Below are positions 1 through 8,405 of a stretch of 64,000 bases of DNA, one piece after another. The stretch lies in the NCBI GenBank assembly GCA_018261735.1, contig JAGTRM010000021.1, forward strand, positions 1 through 64,000, in the 5' to 3' direction. Each line of letters starts with the position of its first letter. Position 1 is the first letter of the stretch. The stretch is from Pseudomonadota bacterium (GTDB taxonomy: Bacteria; Pseudomonadota; Gammaproteobacteria; Burkholderiales; Chitinibacteraceae). The position numbers and the translations under genes are program-made. The notes below the pieces were generated by a model, which saw nothing but the letters and a program-made list of their open reading frames with translations, made no database searches and was not told the DNA's origin.

Positions 1-138
1 GTAGGAAGCCACCGACAGCTCGCGCCCGTTCAGCGTGGCATCGCCCAGACCGGTCACGCCGTCATCGGTCGTGATCTTCAAGGTCACGAAGTTGCGGCCG
101 GGACAGCAGACAATCACTTTTGCATCAACAATCTTCAT
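1..138 (-). CDS. manD: Mannonate dehydratase-like enolase-superfamily protein, 5' part only
   Basis: Only the first 46 codons are present; the gene runs off the left edge. The N-terminus reads [19 protein letters not shown] and continues with a [11 protein letters not shown] segment, which matches the opening of the ManD (RspA-like) D-mannonate dehydratase group of the enolase superfamily. These enzymes dehydrate D-mannonate or D-gluconate to 2-keto-3-deoxygluconate. The ATG at 138 has GGAG a few bases upstream. The gene is divergent from a TRAP transporter starting at 374, so a shared role in sugar-acid uptake and catabolism is likely. The catalytic residues lie outside the window, so activity cannot be judged. 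Confidence 0.8.
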   Translation of the reverse strand, partial: MKIVDAKVIVCCPGRNFVTLKITTDDGVTGLGDATLNGRELSVASY

Positions 139-245
139 CAGATATCTCCATGTATTACCAGATAAAAAAAGCGAACAAGCCACACACCGAAATCATTCTT
201 CCTGCTAACGCCGGCATTCCCATCGGTCAAAAACACCCAGTCAGG

Positions 246-256
246 TAGTCAGACCA
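246..256. promoter_or_regulatory. Possible GntR/FadR-type operator between manD and the TRAP genes
   Basis: TAGTCAGACCA is an imperfect palindrome differing by one base from TGGTCNGACCA, the general form of FadR-subfamily GntR operators. It lies in the 235-base divergent intergenic region, just upstream of a possible promoter, where a sugar-acid-responsive repressor would be expected. No regulator gene is visible in the window. Confidence 0.35.
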
Positions 257-274
257 GATTAAACTACAAAACCG

Positions 275-303
275 TTGCATTGGCACGAAATGAATACTAC
301 CAT
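275..303 (+). promoter_or_regulatory. Possible sigma-70 promoter for the TRAP operon
   Basis: TTGCAT (275-280) and TACCAT (298-303) are 17 bases apart, about 70 bases before the DctP start. Both hexamers are imperfect. The spacing and the adjacent operator-like palindrome make it plausible but unproven. Confidence 0.3.
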
Positions 304-373
304 ACAAGCACGTTTTGAAAAAAACGCAAGGGCTTTGAAAGATTAAACCACTCAATGTGATCAAGGAAAAACC

Positions 374-1345
374 ATGAAGAAGATCAAGCTTTTGTCTTTT
401 GCAGTGGCATCCGTTCTTGTTTCATCAGCAGCATATGCCGCGGACTTCAACCTGAATGTCAGCTCGTCCTTGACTATCGATGACCCGATGTTCAAAGGCT
501 TGAACCAATTCAAAGAAGGCGTGGAAAAAAATTCCGGCGGAAAAATCAGCGTCAAACTTTTCCCCAGCTCGCAGCTGGGACCCGATGAAGACGTACTGGA
601 ACAAGCCCGTTCCGGCGCGGGTGTTGCTGTATTGGTTGATGGTGGTCGTTTGGCACCGTTCGTCAAGGAATTCGGCATCCTGGGGGCGCCTTATGTGGCG
701 ACGGGCTACCCAGAAATGCGCAAACTGGTGACATCTCCGCTGGTTGAGTCCTGGAACCAGAAACTGCGCGCAGCGTCTGGCCACCAGATTTTGTCCTTCA
801 ACTGGTATCAGGGTGATCGTCACCTGTTGACGATGAATCCGGTCAGCAAGCCGGCAGATCTGGCGGGCGTGCGCATGCGCACCCCAGGTGCCCCGGTCTG
901 GCTTGAAACCGTACGCGCACTGGGTGCCACGCCGACCCCGATGCCGTGGGCCGAGGTGTATTCCGCCCTGCAAATGAAAGCGATCGACGCTGCCGAAGCC
1001 CAGTCGCCTGCCACCTATGGCTCGCGCCTGTACGAAGTGGTGAAGTACATCACCAAGACCGGACACATCAGCCTGATCACCGGCCTGGTGGGCTCGAAAA
1101 TCTGGTTCGACAAGCTGCCACCTAACTTGCAAAAAGTTGTACGTGATGAAGCGCTGAAAGCGGGCGATACCGCATCCAAGGCAACCATCGATTCGATCGG
1201 AAATTACGAAAAGATGATGAGCGACAAGGGCGTGAAGGTCGTCAATATCGACATCAAGCCATTTGTGGCCTCGACCAGTGTTGTTTATGAAAAACTGGGC
1301 TATACCGAGCTGCGCAAGCAAGTCAACGCCGTGCTTGGCAAATAA
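374..1345 (+). CDS. dctP: TRAP transporter substrate-binding protein, DctP family
   Basis: A 323-residue periplasmic solute receptor that delivers substrate to the DctQM membrane complex. Residues 1-23 form a Sec signal peptide (basic MKKIK, hydrophobic core, AYA-A cleavage region). The mature part has typical DctP features: SSQLGPDEDVLEQ, then a GVRMRTPGAPVW segment containing the arginine that usually binds the substrate carboxylate, and PTPMPWAEVYSALQMKAIDAAE. An AAGGAAAA ribosome site precedes the ATG. The gene leads a three-gene operon with the DctQ and DctM subunits directly downstream. Divergence from a ManD-like gene suggests mannonate, gluconate or a uronate as substrate, but DctP specificity cannot be read reliably from sequence. 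Confidence 0.93.
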   Translation: MKKIKLLSFAVASVLVSSAAYAADFNLNVSSSLTIDDPMFKGLNQFKEGVEKNSGGKISVKLFPSSQLGPDEDVLEQARSGAGVAVLVDGGRLAPFVKEFGILGAPYVATGYPEMRKLVTSPLVESWNQKLRAASGHQILSFNWYQGDRHLLTMNPVSKPADLAGVRMRTPGAPVWLETVRALGATPTPMPWAEVYSALQMKAIDAAEAQSPATYGSRLYEVVKYITKTGHISLITGLVGSKIWFDKLPPNLQKVVRDEALKAGDTASKATIDSIGNYEKMMSDKGVKVVNIDIKPFVASTSVVYEKLGYTELRKQVNAVLGK

Positions 1346-1355
1346 GGAAATAGCC

Positions 1356-1847
1356 ATGGCCACAACTCTTTACAAGCTGGAGGAACGCCTGGCCATGGCG
1401 TTCTTCGCGGCAACCTCGATTTTCGTCCTGATCGGCGCGGCAACCCGAACCGTCGGCTCTCCGGTAATTTGGGCCGTCGATCTGGCCCAACTTAGCTTTG
1501 CCTGGGCCTGCGTACTCGGTGCCGATTTGGCGCTCAAGAAAAACACCCATATCGAAATCGATATTGTGATCCGGCGTTTTTCCAAAGCGGCCCGAAAATT
1601 TTTGGCCATTGTCTGGCTGGTGGCCATCGCGTTTTTCCTGGCTTTTCTAGTCTGGTACGGCAGCAAACTGACTCTGCAAAACATGGAACGGGTTCTGGGC
1701 GATGTGGGCATCAGCTACAGCTGGGTTACCGGCGCCATTCCAACCGGCGCTGCCCTGATGCTGGCCACCACGGTGGCACGCTTGTGGCGCGGCCTGACCG
1801 GGCGCGAAGTTCTTTCACTTGAAGGCCATGACGGGACGGTGATCTAA
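1356..1847 (+). CDS. dctQ: TRAP transporter small permease, DctQ family
   Basis: A 163-residue inner-membrane protein with about four hydrophobic segments (near residues 12-35, 45-62, 85-107 and 122-145), the usual size and topology for DctQ. The motif DLAQLSFAWACVLGADLALKKNTHIEID is characteristic. The ATG at 1356 was chosen because it follows AAGGAAATAG, 10 bases after the dctP stop; an in-frame codon at 1263 would lie inside dctP. It partners with DctM, which begins one base after its stop. Confidence 0.9.
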   Translation: MATTLYKLEERLAMAFFAATSIFVLIGAATRTVGSPVIWAVDLAQLSFAWACVLGADLALKKNTHIEIDIVIRRFSKAARKFLAIVWLVAIAFFLAFLVWYGSKLTLQNMERVLGDVGISYSWVTGAIPTGAALMLATTVARLWRGLTGREVLSLEGHDGTVI

Positions 1848-1848
1848 G

Positions 1849-3135
1849 ATGAGCGGCATTCTGACTATTCTTTTTCTATTCCTGATGTTTCTGGGCATGC
1901 CCGTGGCTTTTGCCATCGGCATTTCGGCGGTGATGTTTTATATCTTTGGCCCTGTTCCGCCCGAGATTGCAGTCCAGAAAATCACCACCGCCACCCAGTC
2001 CTTCCCGTTACTGGCGGTGCCCTTGTTCGTGTTCGCCGGGCATCTGATGAACGCCTCTGGCATTACCGGCCGCCTGATCTCGCTTTCCACCGTTCTGACC
2101 GGCTGGATGCGCGGAGGGTTGGCACAAGTGGCAATCATGCTCAGCGCGCTGATGGGCGGCGTTTCCGGTTCTGCCGTGGCGGATGCCGCCATGGAAGCGC
2201 GGATACTGGGACCGGCCATGCTCAAGCAAGGCTATACCCGTGGCTACGCCAGCGCCGTCATCTCGGTGGGTTCGCTGATTACCGCGACCATCCCGCCAAG
2301 CATCGGGCTGATCCTGTACGGTTTCATGGGTAATGTCTCGATCGGGCGGCTGTTCGTGGGCGGCGTGGTGCCGGGTGTACTGATGACCATCGTGCTGATG
2401 AGCATCGCCTACTTCGTGGCCCGCAAGCGCGATTACAAACCCGAGCTGGCCAAGATTCCTTCCATGAAGGAAATCCTTGTCCGCGCCTGGGAATGCAAAT
2501 GGGCGCTGATGTTTCCAGTCTTGCTGATCGTCGGTATCCGTTATGGCATCTTCACGCCCTCGGAAGCAGGTGCGTTTGCCGTGGCCTATGCCATTTTCGT
2601 CGGCATGTTCATCTACCGCGAACTGAAGATCGACAACCTGCTCGATGCCCTGCGCCATAGCGTGTCCGACATCGGCATGATCATGCTGATCATCATGCTT
2701 TCCTCGATGATCGGTTACATGATCACGCTCGAAGCCGTTCCACAAACCGCAGCTTCATTCTTGGTCAACATCACCGACAACAAGATCGCGCTGATGATGT
2801 TGCTGATCACCTTCATCATCGTGCTGGGCATGTTCCTGGAAAGCACGGTCATCGTGCTTCTGCTGACCCCGATCCTGATGCCGATCATTACCCGCGTGGG
2901 GATCGATCCGGTTCACTTCGGCCTGGTGATGATGACCTGCGTAACGCTGGGCGGCATGACGCCCCCGGTCGGCGTGGCCATGTTCACGGTCTGCGGCATT
3001 CTGAAGTGCCCAATGGACGAATATACCTGGGAAGCATTGCCATTGATCTTGGGTGTGATTGCACTGGTCGTATTCATGATCGTTTGGCCAACCAGCGTGC
3101 TATTCCTGCCCAACCTGGTTTTTGGTGCGGGCTGA
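1849..3135 (+). CDS. dctM: TRAP transporter large permease, DctM family
   Basis: A 428-residue, very hydrophobic inner-membrane protein of about 12 segments and normal DctM length. It forms the sodium-coupled translocation pathway of the TRAP transporter. Family hallmarks include the N-terminal FLGMPVAFAIGISA, GGVSGSAVADAAMEARILGPAM, ATIPPSIGLILYGF, and the C-terminal VTLGGMTPPVGVAMFTVCGI. The start lies one base after the dctQ stop, so translation is probably coupled. The operon ends here: two hairpin terminators follow within about 150 bases. Confidence 0.93.
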   Translation: MSGILTILFLFLMFLGMPVAFAIGISAVMFYIFGPVPPEIAVQKITTATQSFPLLAVPLFVFAGHLMNASGITGRLISLSTVLTGWMRGGLAQVAIMLSALMGGVSGSAVADAAMEARILGPAMLKQGYTRGYASAVISVGSLITATIPPSIGLILYGFMGNVSIGRLFVGGVVPGVLMTIVLMSIAYFVARKRDYKPELAKIPSMKEILVRAWECKWALMFPVLLIVGIRYGIFTPSEAGAFAVAYAIFVGMFIYRELKIDNLLDALRHSVSDIGMIMLIIMLSSMIGYMITLEAVPQTAASFLVNITDNKIALMMLLITFIIVLGMFLESTVIVLLLTPILMPIITRVGIDPVHFGLVMMTCVTLGGMTPPVGVAMFTVCGILKCPMDEYTWEALPLILGVIALVVFMIVWPTSVLFLPNLVFGAG

Positions 3136-3206
3136 AACACCAGATTGCTAACAAGGCAACCCGAATACTAAGTCCCATTTCTCTGGTTTACGCTTTCTCT
3201 CCTTTA

Positions 3207-3229
3207 GCCGGCGCGGGTCGCCGGCTTTT
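3207..3229 (+). terminator. Rho-independent terminator after dctM
   Basis: GCCGGC (3207-3212) and GCCGGC (3220-3225) form a 6-bp GC stem with a 7-base loop, followed by TTTTCTTTC. It lies about 70 bases after the dctM stop. Confidence 0.7.
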
Positions 3230-3256
3230 CTTTCATACAGAGAGCTTCATCCAAGC

Positions 3257-3288
3257 AAAAGGCCAACCGTATTTCGGGTTGGCCTTTT
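3257..3288. terminator. Bidirectional terminator between dctM and hslO
   Basis: AAAAGGCCAACC (3257-3268) pairs perfectly with GGTTGGCCTTTT (3277-3288). Each strand carries a T-run after the stem, so it can end both the TRAP operon (plus) and the hslO transcript (minus), whose stop codon is at 3320. Confidence 0.85.
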
Positions 3289-3319
3289 GTGTTTCAAGCA
3301 GATTGATGCACGATTTCGA

Positions 3320-4189
3320 TCAATGCACCTGCGGCCCCGCATCCTGCAAGCCGTGGCCGGAAAATACCTGCACCACATCGACCTGATCGAACTCATAGCG
3401 CGCGTTGCAAAACTCGCAACCAACCTCGACCTTGCCGCGTTCGGCCAGCACGCTATCGATTTCCTCGCGCCCGATCATGCGCAACATGCCGCCGACGCGC
3501 TCGCGCGAACAGCTGCAGGCAAAGGTCGGCACCGCCGGTTCAAACAGGCGCACGGTTTCCTCGTGGAACAGGCGATAGAGCACTTCCTGCGAATCCAGCG
3601 TCAGCAATTCTTCCTCGGTAACCGTGGCGGCCAGGTGCTGGATACGCTCCCAGTCGTCGGCCTCGCCAGCGGCTTCGGGCATTTTCTGCAACAGCAGGCC
3701 CGCGGCATGTTCGCTATCGCACGCCAGCCAAAGGCGCGTTTCCAGCTGCTCGGAACGGCGCATGTAGTTTTCGATAATCTCGGCCACGCTTTGCCCCGGT
3801 TCGAATCCCACCACGCCCTGGTAGGTTTCGCCGTCTTCCGGATCCAGCGTGATGATGAACTTGCCCTCGCCCAGCAACTCGGCCAGCGATACATCGGCGA
3901 CCTCGCCATCCCAGCGTGCCATGGCGCGCAAGGTCATGTCGCTGGAACACTCCACCACGATCAGCTTCACCGCACCCGTGCCGTGCAACTGCATAACCAG
4001 CGCCCCCTGCAACTTGATGGTGGCGGTCAGCAAGGCTGCGGCACTCATCAGCTCGCCAATCAACCGCGCCAGGGGCGCAGGATACGGGTGGCGAGACAGC
4101 ACCTCGGCCAGCGTGGTATCCAGCTGCACCAATTCGCCACGCACCGGCGATTCTTCAAACAGAAAACGTTCCAGAATATCCTGCATCAT
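3320..4189 (-). CDS. hslO: Redox-regulated chaperonin Hsp33
   Basis: A 289-residue cytoplasmic holdase that binds unfolding proteins under oxidative stress. It has the Hsp33 N-terminal domain (ARLIGELMSAAALLTATIKLQG) and, near the C-terminus, the zinc/redox switch cysteines in CSC followed about 30 residues later by CEFC. All four switch cysteines are present, so it should be redox-responsive. Its ATG overlaps the stop of the BPH gene (ATGA at 4186-4189), indicating translational coupling. It is the last gene of a pncC-BPH-hslO operon; pairing with a proteasome-like peptidase suggests a shared role in handling damaged protein. Confidence 0.95.
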   Translation of the reverse strand: MMQDILERFLFEESPVRGELVQLDTTLAEVLSRHPYPAPLARLIGELMSAAALLTATIKLQGALVMQLHGTGAVKLIVVECSSDMTLRAMARWDGEVADVSLAELLGEGKFIITLDPEDGETYQGVVGFEPGQSVAEIIENYMRRSEQLETRLWLACDSEHAAGLLLQKMPEAAGEADDWERIQHLAATVTEEELLTLDSQEVLYRLFHEETVRLFEPAVPTFACSCSRERVGGMLRMIGREEIDSVLAERGKVEVGCEFCNARYEFDQVDVVQVFSGHGLQDAGPQVH

Positions 4190-4767
4190 TCAGCATCCTT
4201 GTTGAGCTCGACCACGTATTGGGTCATCGGCAGGCTGGAGCTGACATCGAATGCGCAACCCGCTTCCACGCCGATGCGGGCGATATCCGCCGCACTCAGC
4301 GCCGGATCATCGTAGACGGCATGCATCGCGCCAATGGCATAGTCGCGCCCGCTGCCGATCCCCCAGAAACGCTGGTATTCATACACTTCGCGTAGCGAGT
4401 AAACGCCGTAAATCCCGCTTTGATTGGCAATCAGTGCGGTCAGCTGGCTCGATTCGTACGGATCGTCTTCTTCCTCGTCGGGCTTGAGGTAGAAGTCTTC
4501 CTTGAGCTTGGGATGCAGTTTGCGAAAGCTCTCGAAAATCGCCATGCGCGAGCCGAAATTCAGCGTTTTGACTTTCTTCAGCAGCGATTGCAGCACCAGA
4601 TCATGCGCAGCGCTGCCCGAAATCGAAAAATGACTGCCGTGCGCTTCAAAAATCTTGTTCCAGCAGGCATCGTCGTGCGCGCCCATGCGGGTATCGCCGA
4701 AGGTGGAAAGGCTGTCTGCCGCAATCACCGCTTGATTGCCTTTCCGTACTACTACTACCGTGGTCAT
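4186..4767 (-). CDS. Proteasome-like N-terminal-threonine hydrolase (betaproteobacterial proteasome homologue, BPH)
   Basis: A 193-residue protein starting MTTVVVVRKGNQAVIAADSLST. Removing Met would expose a threonine nucleophile as in HslV and proteasome beta subunits. With that Thr as residue 1, Asp17 matches the catalytic aspartate, and Lys37 (in CWNKIFE) is a candidate for catalytic Lys33 after a short insertion. The GSAA and GIGSGRDYAIGAM segments fit the Ntn-hydrolase fold. Length and N-terminus fit the BPH family of betaproteobacteria better than HslV (no HslU ATPase gene here) or the longer Anbu. It overlaps pncC and hslO by four bases each. Its substrates, and any unfoldase partner, are unknown. 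Confidence 0.8.
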   Translation of the reverse strand: MTTVVVVRKGNQAVIAADSLSTFGDTRMGAHDDACWNKIFEAHGSHFSISGSAAHDLVLQSLLKKVKTLNFGSRMAIFESFRKLHPKLKEDFYLKPDEEEDDPYESSQLTALIANQSGIYGVYSLREVYEYQRFWGIGSGRDYAIGAMHAVYDDPALSAADIARIGVEAGCAFDVSSSLPMTQYVVELNKDAE

Positions 4768-5246
4768 TTTTGTTCCTTGATCAATTCAACAAGTCTGGCC
4801 AGCGCATGATCTACCGTCTGGCTGCGCACGCTGGCTCGGTCCCCCGCAAACAGGCAACGCTCGGCTTCATCCACGCCTGGCCCGCTCCAGGCGAACCAAA
4901 CCGTTCCCACCGGTTTTTCGGCGCTGCCTCCGCTCGGCCCCGCCACGCCGCTGACCGCTACCGCCCAATCCGCGCCTGCACACTGGCGGGCATTGCCGGC
5001 CAAAGCGCGCACCACGCCTTCGCTGACCGCGCCGGAAGCTGCAATCAAATCCTCGGGCACGCCCAGCATTTCCTGCTTGGCCAGATTGGAATACACGATG
5101 AAACCGCGCTCGAACCAGTCCGAGCTGCCGGCGATATCGGTCAGTGCCGCGCAGATCATGCCGCCGGTACAGGATTCCGCGGCAGTCACATGCTCTCCCC
5201 GCGCCAGCAACAGCTGTCCCAACTCCCGGGCAACAACACTTGCCAT
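4764..5246 (-). CDS. pncC: Nicotinamide-nucleotide amidohydrolase PncC (CinA C-terminal domain)
   Basis: About 160 residues, corresponding to a stand-alone CinA C-terminal domain; the N-terminal molybdopterin-binding-like domain of full CinA is absent. It deamidates NMN to nicotinate mononucleotide in pyridine-nucleotide recycling. Family signatures are AAESCTGGMI near the start and VSGVAGPSGGSAEKPVGTVWFAW. Translation may start at ATG 5246 or at the GTG directly before it (5249); both follow GGAGAG. Its stop overlaps the BPH start in an ATGA, making it the first gene of a coupled three-gene operon. Confidence 0.9.
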   Translation of the reverse strand: MASVVARELGQLLLARGEHVTAAESCTGGMICAALTDIAGSSDWFERGFIVYSNLAKQEMLGVPEDLIAASGAVSEGVVRALAGNARQCAGADWAVAVSGVAGPSGGSAEKPVGTVWFAWSGPGVDEAERCLFAGDRASVRSQTVDHALARLVELIKEQK

Positions 5247-5334
5247 CACGGTCTCTCCGGATAATGCATCGTTGATTTTACTCCAATCGGTTCAGGAAAT
5301 TCCCCGGGAACACTCCATTTGGAGCAGTAGCTCC

Positions 5335-5883
5335 TCACCCCATGTTCAGGAAATTGTCGCGGTAGAATTTCAATTCCCCGATCGATTCATACACGTCCGC
5401 CAGCGCCTCGTGCTTGCCTTCCTTCTGGTATTTCGCATACACCTCGGGCCGCCAGCGCTTGCAAAGCTCCTTGAGTACGGACACGTCCAGAATCCGGTAG
5501 TGCAGATAGGCATCCAGCTTGGGCATGTACTTGACGATAAAGCGACGATCCTGATGCACCGAGTTGCCGCAGAGCGGAGAAACGTTCTTGGGCACATGCT
5601 GCTCCAGAAACGCGATGATCTGGTCCTCGACTTGCGCTTCGGTAAGGCTCGATGCACGCACCTTGTCGATCAGTCCGGATTTGCCGTGGGTGTTTTTGTT
5701 CCACTCGTCCATGGCATCCAGTACTTCGGCAGGCTGGTGGATCACAAACACCGGCATTTCCGCCACGGTTTCCAGCTTGGCATCGGTGACAACGATCGCC
5801 ACTTCGATGATGCGCTCGCGTTCGGGGTCAAGGCCGGTCATTTCCATATCCAGCCAGATGAGGTTGTTCTGGTCTTGTGGCAT
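5335..5883 (-). CDS. orn: Oligoribonuclease
   Basis: A 182-residue DEDDh 3'-5' exoribonuclease that degrades 2-5-nt RNAs, including the pGpG left by c-di-GMP hydrolysis. Visible exonuclease motifs are [18 protein letters not shown] (Exo I), the [23 protein letters not shown] region, and [17 protein letters not shown] (Exo II); the C-terminal part contains [11 protein letters not shown] (Exo III). Length is normal. The ATG has GGAGCC upstream. It is divergent from the M48 protease gene with only 41 bases between starts. Several c-di-GMP-type proteins are encoded in the window, so this enzyme is relevant to turnover of that signal. Confidence 0.96.
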   Translation of the reverse strand: MPQDQNNLIWLDMEMTGLDPERERIIEVAIVVTDAKLETVAEMPVFVIHQPAEVLDAMDEWNKNTHGKSGLIDKVRASSLTEAQVEDQIIAFLEQHVPKNVSPLCGNSVHQDRRFIVKYMPKLDAYLHYRILDVSVLKELCKRWRPEVYAKYQKEGKHEALADVYESIGELKFYRDNFLNMG

Positions 5884-5924
5884 ACTGCTAGGCTCCTAGA
5901 TGATCGATTTGAAGCGCATTATAA

Positions 5925-7172
5925 ATGAGCGCCAGCCAGTTCTCCCTCCTGTTTCTTTCCGCCTTGGGTTTGGGCACCCTCCTGCACCTCTGGCTGCAAT
6001 GGCGCCAGATAGGTCATGTCCGTGCCCACCGCGCGGCCGTCCCGGCCGAGTTTGCCGAATCCATCCCGCTGGAATCGCACCAGCGTTCCGCCGATTACAC
6101 GCTCGCCCAAAGCCGATTCACGCAGGTGGAAACGGTTTTTGAGGCACTGCTGCTGCTGGTATTTACCCAGGCCGGCATCATCAACTGGCTGGATCAAGCC
6201 AGCCATGGTTATTTTTCCTCCCCGATCGCGGCAGGCCTCGCGTTGATCGTGGGGTTTGCGCTGCTCAATGCATTGCTGACGCTGCCTTTTTCGGTGTATT
6301 CCACGTTCAGTATTGAAGCGCGCTTCGGCTTCAACAACATCACGCCGCGCCTGTTTGTACTCGACCTGATCAAATCCACGGCCCTGGCCGCCTGTATCGG
6401 CCTGCCGCTGATTGCGCTGATTCTCTGGCTGATGGAAAAGATGGGCGACAATTGGTGGTTGTGGGTCTGGCTGACCTGGGTTGGTTTCTCGGTATTCCTG
6501 ATGCTGGTCTTCCCGACCTGGATAGCGCCGCTTTTCAACAAATTCTCGCCATTGGAAGACCAAGCGCTGAAAACCAGCATCGAAAATCTACTGGTCCGTT
6601 GCGGCTTCAAATCGAGCGGTGTTTTCGTGATGGATGGCTCCAAACGCTCCAATCATGGCAACGCCTATTTCACCGGGTTGGGACAATCCAAGCGCATCGT
6701 GTTCTTCGATACCCTGCTCAAGCAACTGAGCGAGGCCGAGATTCTGGCTGTACTGGCCCATGAGCTCGGTCATTTCCGCCATCGCCATGTCCTGAAACGC
6801 CTGGCCTGGACCTTTGCCATCATGCTGGGCCTGCTCTGGCTGCTCGGGCAACTGATGCACCAGCCGTGGTTCTATCAGGGACTGGGCGTGGCGCACGGAA
6901 GTACCGCCATGGCCTTGCTGCTGTTCTTCCTGGTTCTGCCTGTATTTACCTTTATTTTTGCCCCGCTGGGCAGCTGGCTGTCGCGCCGGCAGGAATTCGA
7001 AGCCGATGCCTACGCCGCCAAACAGGCTTGCGCATCCGACCTGATTTCCGCCTTGGTCAAGCTGTATCGGGACAACGCCAGTACACTGACACCGGACCCG
7101 CTGTTCAGCATGTATTACTACACACACCCGCCGGCAACGATACGCATTGCAGCACTGAAATCCCTCGGCTAA
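5925..7172 (+). CDS. M48-family membrane metalloprotease (Ste24/CAAX prenyl protease-like)
   Basis: A 415-residue integral membrane zinc peptidase. The N-terminal half has several hydrophobic segments like the Ste24 N-terminal domain. HELGHFRHRH near residues 280-290 contains the HExxH zinc motif, and EFEADAYAA about 65 residues further supplies the third ligand glutamate. In bacteria such proteins are assigned to membrane protein quality control; prenyl-protein processing is not expected. It is followed 37 bases later by phhB and then rsgA on the same strand, probably one transcript. Confidence 0.9.
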   Translation: MSASQFSLLFLSALGLGTLLHLWLQWRQIGHVRAHRAAVPAEFAESIPLESHQRSADYTLAQSRFTQVETVFEALLLLVFTQAGIINWLDQASHGYFSSPIAAGLALIVGFALLNALLTLPFSVYSTFSIEARFGFNNITPRLFVLDLIKSTALAACIGLPLIALILWLMEKMGDNWWLWVWLTWVGFSVFLMLVFPTWIAPLFNKFSPLEDQALKTSIENLLVRCGFKSSGVFVMDGSKRSNHGNAYFTGLGQSKRIVFFDTLLKQLSEAEILAVLAHELGHFRHRHVLKRLAWTFAIMLGLLWLLGQLMHQPWFYQGLGVAHGSTAMALLLFFLVLPVFTFIFAPLGSWLSRRQEFEADAYAAKQACASDLISALVKLYRDNASTLTPDPLFSMYYYTHPPATIRIAALKSLG

Positions 7173-7209
7173 AACGGTAGTTACGATTAACCTTACAAGG
7201 TGCTCCATC

Positions 7210-7527
7210 ATGTCTCTTGCTGACGAACACTGCACGGCCACCCCTGCCAAGCTCGACAAGATCGAAGTCGAGATGCTGGCTTCAGAATTGCGCAACTGGC
7301 TCCTGCTGGACGAGAAACTGGAAAAAACCTTCCGTTTCAAGAATTTCCACGAAACCATGGCTTTTGCCAACGCCGTTGCCTGGATCTGCCACCGCGAAGA
7401 CCACCACCCCGAGATGGAAATAACCTTCAGCCGCTGCCGCCTGGCCTGGAGCACGCATTCGGTCGGCGGCCTCTCCCGCAACGATATCCTGTGCGCCGCC
7501 AAAGTGGATCAACTGACCAACCAATGA
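7210..7527 (+). CDS. phhB: Pterin-4a-carbinolamine dehydratase
   Basis: A 105-residue PCD/DCoH-family enzyme that recycles 4a-hydroxytetrahydrobiopterin. The active-site segment HREDHHPEMEITF near residues 65-77 is clear, preceded by FKNFHETMAFANAVAW. An AAGG ribosome site lies before the ATG. Phenylalanine hydroxylase (phhA) is not adjacent, so its partner hydroxylase must be elsewhere, or it may have another pterin-related role. Its stop overlaps the rsgA start by four bases. Confidence 0.92.
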   Translation: MSLADEHCTATPAKLDKIEVEMLASELRNWLLLDEKLEKTFRFKNFHETMAFANAVAWICHREDHHPEMEITFSRCRLAWSTHSVGGLSRNDILCAAKVDQLTNQ

Positions 7528-8405
7528 GCCCAACCAGCGCCCGCATCATCGCCAGTTATGGCAGATCGTATATCGTAGAAACCGCCGATGGCGCGCGCCG
7601 GGTTGCCTCGGCGCGTGGCAAGAAAACCGATTTCGCCTGCGGCGATCAGGTTGCCGTCAAACTTATCAATGCCGAGCAGGCAGTCATCGAAAAAGCCCTG
7701 GAGCGCAAAACCCTGCTCTATCGCTCCGACCAATGGCGCGAAAAACTCATTGCCGCCAATGTCACGCAAATCGTGATCGTCGTCGCCCCGGTGCCCAGCT
7801 GGCTGGACGAGCTGATCGGCCGCTGCCTGATCGCCGCCGAAGCCGCCGGCATCCACCCGCTGATCTGCCTGAATAAAAGCGACCTACCCGAAGCGGCAGC
7901 CGCGCGCGAACGGCTCGCGAGCTACGCGCGGTTGGGATACGACCTGGTGGAAGTTTCCGCCCTGAACGATATCGAACCGCTGCGCGCGCGACTGAAAGGC
8001 CATACCTCCGTGCTGGTCGGCCAGTCGGGCATGGGCAAGTCCACGCTGACCAATGCCCTGATTCCGGAAGCCAACGCCCGGGTCAACGACATCTCCACCG
8101 CGCTCGATTCCGGCAAACACACCACCACCAACGCCGCGCTGTACAAACTGGATGAGGAATCGGAACTGATCGACTCGCCCGGCCTGCAGTCTTTCGGCCT
8201 GGCCCACATCACGGCGGAAGCACTGCCCGGCTATTTCCCGGAATTTCGCGAACTCTTGGGTCAATGCCGCTTTCACAATTGCCGTCACCGCCAGGAACCC
8301 AGCTGCGCATTGCATGCTGCCGTTGATTCCGGCCAAGTGCCGGCCACGCGACTGGAACTTCTGCAGCGCCTGCAGGACGAACTGGCGTTGAAAGCTGCTT
8401 ATTGA
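7524..8405 (+). CDS. rsgA: Small ribosomal subunit biogenesis GTPase RsgA
   Basis: A 293-residue circularly permuted GTPase that matures the 30S subunit. Visible are an N-terminal OB-fold (about residues 5-70), the G4 motif NKSD (CLNKSDLPEA), a downstream P-loop GQSGMGKSTLTNAL, the DSPG G3 motif, and a C-terminal zinc knuckle with C and H ligands in CRFHNCRHRQEPSCAL. The ATG at 7524 overlaps the phhB stop (ATGA) and is preferred to an upstream in-frame codon. The 3' end overlaps the convergent DUF2062 gene by seven bases. Confidence 0.95.
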   Translation: MSPTSARIIASYGRSYIVETADGARRVASARGKKTDFACGDQVAVKLINAEQAVIEKALERKTLLYRSDQWREKLIAANVTQIVIVVAPVPSWLDELIGRCLIAAEAAGIHPLICLNKSDLPEAAAARERLASYARLGYDLVEVSALNDIEPLRARLKGHTSVLVGQSGMGKSTLTNALIPEANARVNDISTALDSGKHTTTNAALYKLDEESELIDSPGLQSFGLAHITAEALPGYFPEFRELLGQCRFHNCRHRQEPSCALHAAVDSGQVPATRLELLQRLQDELALKAAY

